A stretch of DNA of 64,000 nt, from NCBI GenBank assembly GCA_910578255.1, contig CAJTQM010000003.1:1-64000 (forward strand). Direction: 5' to 3'. Positions within the stretch are counted from its first letter, which is position 1; the number at the start of each line of letters is the position of its first letter. The notes beneath the pieces are model-generated. The model made no database searches. It saw nothing but the letters and a program-made list of their open reading frames with translations, and was not told where the DNA came from. Source of the stretch: an uncultured Oscillospiraceae bacterium (lineage in GTDB: Bacteria; Bacillota; Clostridia; Oscillospirales; Ruminococcaceae). The translations under genes were made by a program, and so were the position numbers. This document shows, piece by piece, positions 32,638 through 43,479 of the stretch.

Positions 32638-33699
32638 ATGAAAAAACTGTTTGCATGTATATTGGCGGCGCTGGCCGCTCTCTCTTTGACCGCTACCGCT
32701 TTTGCCGAAGGCGGCGAAGCGGCCGTCACCCTGTCGGTGGCTGGGGCCGACGGTCTGGAACTGGACGGCAGCGCTCTGCTGCATCCCGGCGAGGAATACC
32801 GCTTCCCCATTATGCTGAAGGAAAACGGCGAAGAGGCCCGTCCCATGACCGTAGAGGACATGGAAAGCTACGACATCAAGGTCACCGCCAAATCCGGCGG
32901 CTCTGTCATGGCCGAGGCGGGACGGCTGGAATCGGGGCGGCAGCAATATCTGTCCGTAACCCCCGGCGGCTACTTCGGCGTATCTTCCCAATCGGTTCAA
33001 TACACCGTGTCGCTGCATAAAAAGGGCGGATCGTCTGTTTTGTCCGAGTGCTCTGTCCGCTGGAAGGTGGGCTACCCGGCCATGGACGACGGGAAGCTGG
33101 GCGCCTCCACCGAGATCGACCCGGCCGCGCCGGTGCTCACCCGTGAGCAGCTGGCCGCCATCCAGAAAATCACCGGCGACAAGCAGGCCTCCTTTGTGGG
33201 CAGCGGCTGGCAGTACGACGTGCGCCTGCTAGACCAGGCCGCGGTCAACTTCCACACCTCCGCCGCCAACATCAAGGCCATTTCGGACAAATATCCGGAC
33301 GCGGACTTTCGCTTTTTGACCTTCGGCGGCAAACCGGCCTTTGACTTTTCCGGCCGCCTGACCCTGGACGTATCCGAAATGCTGGAGGAGCACGACGACA
33401 TTTACCTCTACCGCTATCTGGACGGCGTGCTCTACTCTTTGGGCTATCAGCTGGACGAGGAAAACGGAACTTTGTCCATCCAGACCAAGCAGCTGGGCAG
33501 CTACGCGGTTTCCAACGTGAAGATCCCCAACGGCACCGTTGTGGGCGGCTCGGTACCCGGTTCCAGTTCCGGTTCCAATGCCGGCTCTGACAAAGAGAAC
33601 CCTGTCACCGGCGGCGCGGATTTGACCGGCATCGCGTTGGCGCTGGGGCTTGTCTCCCTGACCGGGGCGGCCGCCGTAGTAAAATGCCGCAGAAAATAG
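32638..33699 (+). CDS. Secreted surface protein with NPVTG sorting motif
   Basis: 353 residues. A signal peptide (MKKLFACILAALAALSLTAT) leads to a beta-rich ectodomain, with possible hydrogen-bonding of YDIKVTAKSGGS and RFLTFGGKPAFDFSG strands. A Ser/Gly linker ends in ENPVTGGADL, a hydrophobic stretch (residues about 325-347) and a basic tail KCRRK. NPVTG resembles a class-specific sortase recognition motif, so the protein is probably wall-anchored. No sortase is in the window. Function unknown. Confidence 0.7.
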   Translation: MKKLFACILAALAALSLTATAFAEGGEAAVTLSVAGADGLELDGSALLHPGEEYRFPIMLKENGEEARPMTVEDMESYDIKVTAKSGGSVMAEAGRLESGRQQYLSVTPGGYFGVSSQSVQYTVSLHKKGGSSVLSECSVRWKVGYPAMDDGKLGASTEIDPAAPVLTREQLAAIQKITGDKQASFVGSGWQYDVRLLDQAAVNFHTSAANIKAISDKYPDADFRFLTFGGKPAFDFSGRLTLDVSEMLEEHDDIYLYRYLDGVLYSLGYQLDEENGTLSIQTKQLGSYAVSNVKIPNGTVVGGSVPGSSSGSNAGSDKENPVTGGADLTGIALALGLVSLTGAAAVVKCRRK

Positions 33700-33716
33700 G
33701 CCCAAATCCAAAACGA

Positions 33717-33749
33717 TAAAAAACGCGGGACTTTCGTCCCGCGTTTTTT
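33717..33749. terminator. Terminator, convergent
   Basis: AAAAAACGCGGGAC-TTTC-GTCCCGCGTTTTTT hairpin between the surface-protein gene and the convergent phosphoribosyltransferase gene. Confidence 0.85.
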
Positions 33750-33764
33750 GATGCCGTCGAAAAA

Positions 33765-34313
33765 CTATTCCTTTGTGAAAACCGGCAGCGGCTCCAAAAA
33801 CAGGATGTCGTCCCGCTTGGCCGCGTCCCCTTCGGCCAGCACCGCCGCACGGCCCACAATGGAGCCGCCGGCCTTGCGGACCAACTCCTCCAGCGCGTGC
33901 AGAGACTCGCCGCTGCTGATCACGTCGTCTACCACCAGCACCCGCCGGCCGGAAAGGTACTCCAGATCGTGCTGATCCAGATACAAAGTCTGCATCCGGG
34001 TGGTGGTAATGGATTTCACATCCACCCCCACGGGATTATGCATATAAAGTTTTACGCTTTTGCGGGCCAAGATATACTTGATTCCGCTCTGGCGGGACAT
34101 TTCATAAGCCAGCGGAATGCCCTTGGATTCGGCGGTGAGGATAACGTCGCATTCCGGCGCCTTCTTTAAAAGTTCAGTGGCGCAGGCAACGGTCAGTTCC
34201 ACATCGGAAAACATAATAAAGGCGGCGATAGCGGTCTGGTCGTCGATGGGGCACAACGGCAGATGGCGTGTCAGGCCCGCTACCTGCAATTCATAGGTCT
34301 TTACATCGTTCAT
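33765..34313 (-). CDS. Phosphoribosyltransferase-family protein
   Basis: 182 residues. The PRPP-binding loop is RRVLVVDDVISSGESLHALE (residues about 122-141), and CDVILTAESKGIPLAYEMSR is the second conserved strand. The arrangement resembles adenine/xanthine phosphoribosyltransferase-like proteins. Exact substrate unclear. ATG at 34313 with AAAGGAG upstream. Confidence 0.8.
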   Translation of the reverse strand: MNDVKTYELQVAGLTRHLPLCPIDDQTAIAAFIMFSDVELTVACATELLKKAPECDVILTAESKGIPLAYEMSRQSGIKYILARKSVKLYMHNPVGVDVKSITTTRMQTLYLDQHDLEYLSGRRVLVVDDVISSGESLHALEELVRKAGGSIVGRAAVLAEGDAAKRDDILFLEPLPVFTKE

Positions 34314-34387
34314 AAGAAAAACTCCTTTCAAAAAAATCCGGCATATACACGCGAAAAAGCAAAGGGGTTGGGGATGTGGGGCTTTTC

Positions 34388-34726
34388 CTAGGCCATATGC
34401 AGGCTCAGGGGTTTGCCGCCGAGAATATGAAAATGCAGGTGGGGCACCGTCTGGCCCGCGTCCGCACCGCAGTTGGAGATGACCCGATATCCGCCGGAAA
34501 GGCCAAGCTTGGCGGCGATTTTGGGGATTGTCTCGAAAATATGGGCCACTACCTCGCTGTTTTCGGCGGTGATCCCGTCCACAGATGGGATATGCTCTTT
34601 GGGGATCACCAGTACATGAACCGGCGCCTGGGGCTCGATATCGTAAAAGGCCAAAATTTCCGCATCCTCATACACCGTTTTGCTGGGGATCTCCCCAGCG
34701 GCGATTTTGCAAAACAAGCAATCCAT
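34388..34726 (-). CDS. HIT-family (HinT) protein
   Basis: 112 residues: DCLFCKIAAGEIPSKTVYED opens, HVLVIPKEHI is the middle strand, and HLHFHILGG is the histidine triad, at positions about 96-104. HinT proteins hydrolyse AMP-lysine and other nucleoside phosphoramidates. It lies 13 nt after alaS and follows AAGGAGG, so it is co-transcribed with alaS. Confidence 0.92.
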   Translation of the reverse strand: MDCLFCKIAAGEIPSKTVYEDAEILAFYDIEPQAPVHVLVIPKEHIPSVDGITAENSEVVAHIFETIPKIAAKLGLSGGYRVISNCGADAGQTVPHLHFHILGGKPLSLHMA

Positions 34727-34739
34727 CTAAGCCGCCTCC

Positions 34740-37388
34740 TTACTCTTTGATCATTTCCGCTAACATGGCCGGAACGCCTGCCAGCACCTCGTCTAACCGG
34801 AACAGATCGGCAACGCCGCCCTGGGCCTGCTCGGGACGGCCGCCGCCCTTGCCGCCTAACTGGGCGGTCAGCTGGCGGATCAGGTTACCCGCGTGGGCGC
34901 CCTTTTTCACCGCCTCGTCGCCGCATACCGCGAATATCGTCGCCTTTTCGTTCAGCACACTGGCAAATACGGCCACCATCTTAGGCGCGTTGGCCCGAAC
35001 CTGGTCGCACATGGCCTTGACCGCCTCCGGCGCGGTGCCGGTAAACCCGGCGAAAATCACCTTGCAGCCCTTGACTTCCAAAGCGTTTTCAAAAAGCCCC
35101 TCAATGCGCATGTCGGCGATTTTATGCTGCAAGGCCTCGATTTCCTTTTCCTTTTCCTTTAACTGGGCCGCCATGGATTCCGCTTTCTGGGGAAGTTCCG
35201 AAGGACTGCCCGCCTTTAAGCTTTCGCAGGTGCGGGCCAAAAGGCTTTCGTCCTGGCGGATCAATTCCAGCACGCCGGTTCCGGTGGCCGCCTCAATCCG
35301 GCGCACACCGGCGGCAACCGAGGATTCGGATACGATTTTGAAAAGGCCGATGCGGGCGGTGTTGGAAATATGGGTGCCGCCGCACAGTTCCACCGATTTG
35401 CCGGATATGTTGCACACCCGGACGGTTTCGCCGTATTTTTCCCCGAACAGAGCCATGGCGCCTAACTTTTTGGCGTCTGCAATGGGCATTTCGGTAACCG
35501 ATACATCATATGCGCCCAAAATCAGCTGATTGACCTTTTCCTCGGTTTGGGCCAGTTCCTCCGGGGTCATGGCGGAAAAATGGGTAAAGTCAAACCGGCA
35601 CCGGTGCTCGTCTACCATCGAGCCCGCCTGCTGGACATGGGTGCCCAGTACCTGGCGCAGCGCCGCCTGCAAAAGATGGCAGGCAGTGTGGTTGCGCATG
35701 ATGGCGGTGCGGCGCTCTTCGTCCACCGCCGCCTCCACCGCGTCCCCAACACTCATCAGTCCGCTTTTCAGAACGCCCAGATGCAAAAACTGGCCGGTGG
35801 GGGACTTTTTGCAGTCTTTCACCCGGAAGATGGATTTGCCCTGGATCATCACGCCGCTATCCCCCACCTGTCCGCCGCTTTCGGCGTAGAAAGGGGTCGA
35901 ATCCAGCACAACAGTGGCCTTCATCCCCTCGGTCAGCGATTCTGCCGGTTTGCCGTCCTCGTCGAACAAAGCTAGAATCTTCCCGGTATGCCGGATTTTT
36001 TCGTAGCCGACAAAATCCGCCTTTCCTCCGATCTCCGGCGCGTCGTCGGTATCCCAGCCGCTAACATCCTTTCGGGCGTCGCGGGCGCGCTTTTTCTGCT
36101 CGCCCATCAGCCGGAAAAACGCCTCCTCGTCCAGCCGCAGGTTCCGCTCGGCCAGAATCTCCTTGGTCAGATCCACCGGGAAGCCGAAGGTGTCGTACAA
36201 GCGAAATGCGTCCTCGCCGGAAAATACCGCGTTGATCTGGTCGGCGCTGATCTTGTCCATAATGCCGGTCAAAATCTCCATGCCCTGGTCGATGGTTTTG
36301 GAGAAGCGCTCCTCCTCCACCTTGAGCACCTTAATAATATAGTCCTTCTTCTCCGCCAGTTCCGGATAGGCAAAGGCGTTCTCGGCGATTACCGTCTCGC
36401 AGACCTGATACAAAAACGGATGGGTAATGCCCAAAAGCCGCCCGTGGCGGGCCGCCCGGCGCAGCAGGCGGCGCAGCACATAGCCGCGTCCTTCATTGGA
36501 GGGGACCACCCCGTCGCCCACCATAAAGGTGGTGCTGCGGATGTGGTCGGTGATCACCCGCAAAGAGATATCCGCCTTTTCGTCCTCGCCGTAATGGGCA
36601 CCGGCGATGCGGCTGATGTGCTTCATAATATTCTGGATGGTGTCCACCTCAAATAGGTTGCCCACATTCTGCATCACGCATGCCAGGCGCTCCAAGCCCA
36701 TGCCGGTGTCGATGTTGGGCGGGTTCAACGGCGCGTAATGGCCCTCACCGTCGCTGTCGTACTGGGAGAAGACCAGGTTCCAAACCTCCATATAGCGGTC
36801 GCAGTCGCAGCCTACACCGCAGGTGGGCTTGCCGCAGCCGAATTCCGGACCCCGGTCAAAATAAATCTCCGAGCAGGGGCCGCAGGGGCCGGACCCGTGC
36901 TCCCAGAAATTGTCCTCCTTGCCCAGGCGGACCATCCGTTCTGGCGCGACGCCTACCTCTTTGGTCCAGATGTCAAACGCCTCGTCGTCGTCCTGATAGA
37001 TGGAAACCCATAGCCGGTCCACCGGAATTTCCAGCACGCCGGTCAAGAATTCCCAGGCCCAGGCGGTGGCCTCCCGCTTAAAATAGTTGCCGAAGGAGAA
37101 GTTGCCCAGCATCTCAAAATAGGTGCCGTGGCGGGCGGTATGGCCGATGTTGTCGATATCCGGGGTGCGGATGCACTTCTGGCAGGTGGTCACCCGGCGA
37201 TTGGGCGGGGTCTCCTGCCCTAAGAAGAATTTTTTCATCGGGGCCATGCCGGAGTTAATGAGCAAAAGGCTCTTGTCGTCGATGGGCACCAGCGGATAGC
37301 TGGGCAGACGGGTATGGCCCTTGCTCTCAAAAAAAGAGAGGAACTGCTCGCGCAGTTCGTTTAAACCTGTCCACTTCATTTCGTTCAT
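34740..37388 (-). CDS. alaS: Alanyl-tRNA synthetase
   Basis: 882 residues with all domains: class II motif 1 region GHTRLPSYPLVPIDDKSLLL, TTCQKCIRTPDIDNIGHTAR, then the editing domain with HTACHLLQAAL and CGGTHISNTARIGLFKIVSE (zinc ligands HxxxH and CxxxH), and a C-Ala domain ending in VRANAPKMVAVFASVLNEKA and GGKGGGRPEQAQGG. It charges tRNA-Ala. Expression is controlled by the T-box leader upstream. Confidence 0.97.
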   Translation of the reverse strand: MNEMKWTGLNELREQFLSFFESKGHTRLPSYPLVPIDDKSLLLINSGMAPMKKFFLGQETPPNRRVTTCQKCIRTPDIDNIGHTARHGTYFEMLGNFSFGNYFKREATAWAWEFLTGVLEIPVDRLWVSIYQDDDEAFDIWTKEVGVAPERMVRLGKEDNFWEHGSGPCGPCSEIYFDRGPEFGCGKPTCGVGCDCDRYMEVWNLVFSQYDSDGEGHYAPLNPPNIDTGMGLERLACVMQNVGNLFEVDTIQNIMKHISRIAGAHYGEDEKADISLRVITDHIRSTTFMVGDGVVPSNEGRGYVLRRLLRRAARHGRLLGITHPFLYQVCETVIAENAFAYPELAEKKDYIIKVLKVEEERFSKTIDQGMEILTGIMDKISADQINAVFSGEDAFRLYDTFGFPVDLTKEILAERNLRLDEEAFFRLMGEQKKRARDARKDVSGWDTDDAPEIGGKADFVGYEKIRHTGKILALFDEDGKPAESLTEGMKATVVLDSTPFYAESGGQVGDSGVMIQGKSIFRVKDCKKSPTGQFLHLGVLKSGLMSVGDAVEAAVDEERRTAIMRNHTACHLLQAALRQVLGTHVQQAGSMVDEHRCRFDFTHFSAMTPEELAQTEEKVNQLILGAYDVSVTEMPIADAKKLGAMALFGEKYGETVRVCNISGKSVELCGGTHISNTARIGLFKIVSESSVAAGVRRIEAATGTGVLELIRQDESLLARTCESLKAGSPSELPQKAESMAAQLKEKEKEIEALQHKIADMRIEGLFENALEVKGCKVIFAGFTGTAPEAVKAMCDQVRANAPKMVAVFASVLNEKATIFAVCGDEAVKKGAHAGNLIRQLTAQLGGKGGGRPEQAQGGVADLFRLDEVLAGVPAMLAEMIKE

Positions 37389-37399
37389 CCTACTTTCCT

Positions 37400-37669
37400 T
37401 GGTTTTTTGCGGGCGGCAAAAAAAGAAAAACGCCCCGCCCCAGAAATCTGGGACGAAGCGATTGGCTCCGCGGTACCACCCGTATTACGCCGCCTTTTTT
37501 CGGGCAGCGTCACTTAAATAGCCTGTAACGGGGCCAGCCGTCGGCGCTTCACACTCGCGCCGCTGCTCCAAGATGGCGTATGCCCGCGCTTTGGAAGGGC
37601 TTGCAGCCGACGGCCCCTCTCTCTTTTTGCAAAGCCTGCGAGCACTGGTCTTTTCAGCGCATTCTCACG
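37400..37669 (-). promoter_or_regulatory. T-box riboswitch upstream of alaS
   Basis: The minus-strand leader contains the antiterminator box GGGTGGTACCGCGG at 37469-37482 and a terminator at 37415-37460. The leader is about 270 nt from the promoter start and has the helical GC-rich stem I region (near 37560-37660). Such T-boxes sense uncharged tRNA. The Ala specifier codon was not fixed by eye. The 37389-37864 gap otherwise holds only the promoter. Confidence 0.85.
37415..37460 (-). terminator. T-box terminator of the alaS leader
   Basis: Read on the minus strand, GCTTCGTCCCAG pairs with CTGGGGCGGGGC (12 pairs including G-U), then GTTTTTCTTTTTTT. It is the conditional terminator of the T-box and lies downstream of the T-box sequence. 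Confidence 0.8.
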
Positions 37670-37675
37670 ATTTTT

Positions 37676-37705
37676 ATTATAAACACAACCGGCCAAAAAT
37701 GTCAA
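37676..37705 (-). promoter_or_regulatory. Promoter of the alaS T-box leader
   Basis: TTGACA (37700-37705 on the minus strand) followed by 18 nt and TATAAT (37676-37681). Confidence 0.75.
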
Positions 37706-37864
37706 TGGAAAATTCGCGGAGTCCCTGCTCGCGCCCCTGGTCCGGACAAAGGCTTTGCCAAAAACTCCAGATCTTTCAGCCGCGGTGTAACGGGAGGGCG
37801 GCTCGGTAGGTTTTATCAATTGGCTGTTCCGATCTTCGGTTTTATAAACAGAAAGGAAGATTTT

Positions 37865-38401
37865 ATGAAAAAAACAATCGCTTTTCTTTTGCTTTGCCTT
37901 TGCCTTTTGCTGCCCGGATGTTCCGGCGCGCTGCAGGGGCCGTCTGTTCAGGAGCTTCAGCAGAAGCTGGACGAGGCCGTCGCCCAGCGGGACACCTTGC
38001 AAACCCAGCTGGACGAAGCCCTTGCCAAGCTGGAAGCGTCCGATGCCGAAACCGTCAAGGTCACGGTGACCGGCACCTTTACCGCCACCGTCCGCAGCCT
38101 AATCCCCAACTATGTGCTGGACGACAAAACCCCGATGATGGCGGTGGTGACCACCTTCCAGTCCACACCGTTCATCCTGTACACCAGGGATCAGACAAGC
38201 GCCCTCACGGTGGGGAAAACCTATGTGTTTACGGTGGAATCGGCCCAGGCGGAGATCTACAAGGCGGAGTATGAAAAGGGCGTTCCCAATCCCGCCACCG
38301 CCGACGCTCTATATGGCTTGAACGTCCTCTCGGTCAAACCCGCCGGAGAAGAGGATGTGGGACTGGATTCGGTCCATCTGGAATTTCTCCCGGTCGAATA
38401 G
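37865..38401 (+). CDS. Lipoprotein with coiled coil
   Basis: 178 residues. A signal peptide with lipobox LLLPGC (Cys about 20) leads to a coiled coil (QELQQKLDEAVAQRDTLQTQ, about 29-48) and then a beta-rich domain VKVTVTGTFTATVRSLIPNY. A membrane-attached extracellular protein of unknown role. ATG with AGGAAGA upstream at 37865. Confidence 0.65.
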   Translation: MKKTIAFLLLCLCLLLPGCSGALQGPSVQELQQKLDEAVAQRDTLQTQLDEALAKLEASDAETVKVTVTGTFTATVRSLIPNYVLDDKTPMMAVVTTFQSTPFILYTRDQTSALTVGKTYVFTVESAQAEIYKAEYEKGVPNPATADALYGLNVLSVKPAGEEDVGLDSVHLEFLPVE

Positions 38402-38435
38402 CCTATCCATCCCAATAAAAGGAGGAGAACAAAAA

Positions 38436-38564
38436 ATGCGGGATTTGAAAATTTTGTGGGCGTATTTGAAAGAGCATAAATGGGGGATCGTCGTTATCCT
38501 CCTGGCTATTTTCATAGGCGCGGCGCTGGGAGCGGCGGCCTATTACCACCGATGGCTCGGATAA
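38436..38564 (+). CDS. Small membrane protein
   Basis: 42 residues with one hydrophobic segment (WGIVVILLAIFIGAALGAAA) after MRDLKILWAYLKEHK. AAAGGAGGAG precedes the ATG. It follows the lipoprotein gene by 34 nt. Function unknown. Confidence 0.55.
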   Translation: MRDLKILWAYLKEHKWGIVVILLAIFIGAALGAAAYYHRWLG

Positions 38565-38724
38565 AGTGGAAACCGGCGGCGTTGAATCCTTTCGGGGTTG
38601 GACGCCGCCTTTTTAGGCGTTGGGACTGGACCCGGCGCTTTTTGCCTGTTATACTGAGGGTAACCGCCGGTCAAATTCCAAGGGCCGGCACGGAAAATCC
38701 GGACAAAAACGAGGTGCAAAAAGC

Positions 38725-40218
<1,494 letters not shown>

Positions 40219-40233
40219 GCGGGAGGGCTAAAC

Positions 40234-42393
40234 ATGCGTATAGGCCGCGTCGGGAACGGCTGTTCCTCTAAACCCAAAACGCCGGCGGTCCGGCGGCCTC
40301 TTTGCTGGGCAGGACTAATCTTTTTCCTCTGCGCCGTCTTGTTCTGCTGCCTTTATCCGGCAGGCGGATGGCTTTTTCCCATCTGCCTTTTGTTGGGGAT
40401 CAGCGGACTTGTTTGCCTGGCCTTTGGCCGGACCCGTCCCTTCGCCGGCTTTTTTCTGGCCGCCATCCTAATGCTTTGCTACTGCTTTCTTTTCGGAAAG
40501 CTGATGGCGGATCCGGCTCTGTCCTTAGCCGGCCGGACCGTCCTTCTCACCGGCGACGTTGCCGAAGCCGGACCCTCCTCCTTTTTGCTAAACGGCAAAA
40601 CCCAGGACGGGCGGCGCCTAAAAGTGCAGGTCTGGTGCGGCACCGACATGGCCCCCGACCGGTTCCAGCGATTTTCCGGCTCGGTGCAGCTGTCCGCCGT
40701 TAGTTCCACCGACCGGTTCGACAGCGAAAGCTACTACCGGTCCCGGGGCGTTTATCTGCAAGGGCAGCTGGTTTCCGGCGATTTTGAAACGCCCGAGGTC
40801 TACCCCATCCGGACCTGGCCGGGGCGGTTAAACGAATTTCTCTGCAAAAAAGTCCGCGCCGTGCTGCCCGCCCAATACAGCGGCCTTGTCTGCGCGGTAA
40901 TTTTGGGGAACCGGTCCTATCTTCCCCAGGAGCAGTACCGGCTGTTCGAGCGGCTGGGCGTGGGGCATCTTCTGGCGGTCAGCGGGATGCACCTGACGCT
41001 TATCTGCGGCATGTTTTCCCTTTTGGCCGGCCGCTTTGTAAAAAGAAAATCCCGACGGCTTCTGCTTTCGATGGGCTTTGTTCTGTTTTATATGCTTTTA
41101 ACCGGTCTGGGCCCCAGCGTGTCCCGGGCCGGGATCATGCTGCTTTTGTCCTATCTGGCGCAGCTGATCTCCCGTCGGGCCGATCCTCCCACCAGCCTGG
41201 GGGCCGCCGTTTTTCTGATGCTTTTCCACAACCCCTTTCTGGCCATGAACACCGGCTTTCAGTTTTCCGTCTGCGCCACCGTCGGGGTTCGGATTCTGGC
41301 GGGGCCTTTGGGGGAAAAGCTGTCGTCTTTTGGCGGGAAGCGGATTCCCCCATCCTTTGTCAAGGCCTTTTGCGTCGCCTTTTGCGGCTATGTATGTACC
41401 CTGCCGCTGACCATGATATACGACGGACGGCTGGTCCCCATGGCGATTCCCGCCAATCTTCTGCTTTCCCCCCTGTTCGTCCCGGTGCTGGCTTTTTGCG
41501 GCGGACTGGCGCTTTTTTCCTTCGTCCCCCTTTTGGGACCGGTTCTCGCTTTCTGCGCGCGCCTTGTAATCGGCGCTTTTTTGCGTCTGGCCGGCCTGCT
41601 GGCCCAAATCGGGCCGGAGCCTGTCTATTACAGCGGCGTGGCGCCGGTGATCTGCGCGGTCATTCTCGCGGCGGCGATAACCTATGGCGCGCTCAAAAAG
41701 GACCGGCGGCGGTTTGCCGCGATTTTGTGCCTGGCCGCGATGGCCTGCGGCCTTTCTGTCAGCACCCAGGCGCTGGCGGAAAACCGGCAGGCCGTCTTAT
41801 ACACCGCCGCTTTTGACAAAAGGCTGGTCCAGACCATTTCTTATGGCGGACACGCCATAGTCCTCGGCCACCTTTCCAGCGAATCCCAGATCGAACAGGT
41901 CGTACTGGAATTAAAAAAGGAGGGCGTTTCGGTTATCGACGCGTTGATTCTTCTGCCGTCCGGCGGCCGGCCCCGGGTCTCTTTTTCTCAGTTGACCGAA
42001 AGCTTTTCGGTCAAAGCCGTTTTTCTCTCCCCTTCAGACAATCTTTCCACCCAGGCGGCGGAAAGCCTCGCGGGAATCGACCGGTACGATTTTTCCGCTT
42101 CGGTTTCCTTCTGGCAAAACGGCAGGATCCGCCTTTCGCCGGACGGGGTGGTCCGCATCCGCGTCGGCGCGAAAAAGCAAAAAAACCTGTTAATTTTGCC
42201 TGCGGATTGTGCTATACTGGATGAAGAAAATTCCCGCTGGGACCTGGTGGTCACCGCCTGGGACACCCCGCCACCGGTCAAAGCGTCCGCGCTTTTGTGC
42301 GCCCGGCACTTTTGGGGAAAGGAAAACCAAAATCCCAACGCCTATTTGCTGACCTATGGACGCGGGGTCCGCTGCCGGATCCCGCTGGATTAA
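40234..42393 (+). CDS. comEC: ComEC/Rec2 DNA uptake channel protein (MBL part degenerate)
   Basis: 719 residues. Membrane segments in the first ~90 residues, an OB-like region (DUF4131-like: RTVLLTGDVAEAGPSSFLLN), then the competence core with GLVCAVILGNRSYLPQEQYR, HLLAVSGMHLTLICG and SVSRAGIMLLLSYLAQLIS. The C-terminal ~190 residues align in place with the MBL domain, but no H-x-H-x-D-H or other metal ligand is seen. Transports single-stranded DNA in natural competence; here the hydrolase part seems inactive. Located 15 nt after glpK. Confidence 0.88.
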   Translation: MRIGRVGNGCSSKPKTPAVRRPLCWAGLIFFLCAVLFCCLYPAGGWLFPICLLLGISGLVCLAFGRTRPFAGFFLAAILMLCYCFLFGKLMADPALSLAGRTVLLTGDVAEAGPSSFLLNGKTQDGRRLKVQVWCGTDMAPDRFQRFSGSVQLSAVSSTDRFDSESYYRSRGVYLQGQLVSGDFETPEVYPIRTWPGRLNEFLCKKVRAVLPAQYSGLVCAVILGNRSYLPQEQYRLFERLGVGHLLAVSGMHLTLICGMFSLLAGRFVKRKSRRLLLSMGFVLFYMLLTGLGPSVSRAGIMLLLSYLAQLISRRADPPTSLGAAVFLMLFHNPFLAMNTGFQFSVCATVGVRILAGPLGEKLSSFGGKRIPPSFVKAFCVAFCGYVCTLPLTMIYDGRLVPMAIPANLLLSPLFVPVLAFCGGLALFSFVPLLGPVLAFCARLVIGAFLRLAGLLAQIGPEPVYYSGVAPVICAVILAAAITYGALKKDRRRFAAILCLAAMACGLSVSTQALAENRQAVLYTAAFDKRLVQTISYGGHAIVLGHLSSESQIEQVVLELKKEGVSVIDALILLPSGGRPRVSFSQLTESFSVKAVFLSPSDNLSTQAAESLAGIDRYDFSASVSFWQNGRIRLSPDGVVRIRVGAKKQKNLLILPADCAILDEENSRWDLVVTAWDTPPPVKASALLCARHFWGKENQNPNAYLLTYGRGVRCRIPLD

Positions 42394-42423
42394 TCGATTT
42401 TTGCGAAAGAGAGGAGGCCGGCC

Positions 42424-43479
42424 ATGCGCTTTGAAAACGAGCAGGCGCTTTTGCGCCATCTAAAAGAGGAGCCCTGTCTGCCGGTTTACCTTTTGTACGG
42501 CCAGCAGGGGTATCTGGTGCGGCTGTACGCCAAAAAACTGCGGGAAAAGATCCTTTCTTCTGCCGATACCGATTGGAATTTTACTCGGTTCGAAGCCTCC
42601 CGCACCGGCATCGACGAGATCTCAAACGCCTTGGAGAGTGTTTCCCTTTCCGGCGGGACCCGGTGCGTACAGCTGACCGATCTGGAGGCGGACAAGCTTT
42701 CCGCCGCCGAATGGTCCAAGCTGAAAGAGCGGCTTTCCGCCTTCCCCCAAGATGCGGTGCTGATTCTCTGCCAGCCAAACGTTTTGGTCGACGCCAAAAA
42801 GTCCGCCCGGTGGAAGGCGGTGATCAAACAGGTGGAGCACGCCGGGGCTGTCGCTGTTTTGGACGGGCGCTCCCGGCGGGAAACCATCCGGTTTTTAGGC
42901 GCTTTGTGCCAGAAAAACGGCTGTGCCCTCTCCCCGGCGGCGGGCGAGGCGCTTCTGGACCGCTGCGGCGACGACATGCTGGCGCTGACCCAGGAAGTCC
43001 AGAAGCTTTGCGCCTACCAGGGCGAAGGGGAAATCTCCGCCGAAGCGGTCCAAAAGCTTTGCATCCGCCAGCTGGACGCCAACGTGTTCGACCTGTCCCG
43101 GCGGATTCTGGGCAAAAACCTTTCCGGCGCTATGGAAAATTTACAGGAACTATTCGACATGGGCAGCGAGCCGGTGGCGATTTTAGGGGCGCTCAACACC
43201 TCTTTTATCGACCTGTACCGCTGTAAAACCGCCCGGGAACAGGGCCTGTCCGCCGCCGACGTCACCGCCGCGTTTTCCTATAAGGGCCGGGAATTCCGGG
43301 TCAAAAACGCCATGCGGGAGGTGGACCGGTTCACCCGAAAGCAGCTGTCCCACTGTATTTCCCTGCTGGCCGAAACCGACTACCAGCTAAAAAGCAGCCG
43401 CGCCGACCCCCAGATCGTCTTACAGCAGACGGCGGCCCGTCTGTTTTTGACTCTTCACCGACAGGGGGAAGCCGTATGA
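42424..43479 (+). CDS. holA: DNA polymerase III subunit delta
   Basis: 351 residues. The N-terminal ATPase-like fold (PVYLLYGQQGYLVRLYAKKL) and AVLDGRSRRETIRFLGAL with a C-terminal collar helix bundle, DANVFDLSRRILGKNLSGAM, fit the delta subunit of the clamp loader. It loads the beta clamp during replication. Overlaps the next start (ATGA). Confidence 0.88.
   Translation: MRFENEQALLRHLKEEPCLPVYLLYGQQGYLVRLYAKKLREKILSSADTDWNFTRFEASRTGIDEISNALESVSLSGGTRCVQLTDLEADKLSAAEWSKLKERLSAFPQDAVLILCQPNVLVDAKKSARWKAVIKQVEHAGAVAVLDGRSRRETIRFLGALCQKNGCALSPAAGEALLDRCGDDMLALTQEVQKLCAYQGEGEISAEAVQKLCIRQLDANVFDLSRRILGKNLSGAMENLQELFDMGSEPVAILGALNTSFIDLYRCKTAREQGLSAADVTAAFSYKGREFRVKNAMREVDRFTRKQLSHCISLLAETDYQLKSSRADPQIVLQQTAARLFLTLHRQGEAV

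Noticed and set aside
37514..38002. A minus-strand open frame across the alaS leader.
   Set aside because: It overlaps the T-box and the promoter of alaS, has no ribosome-binding site and no conserved protein pattern.
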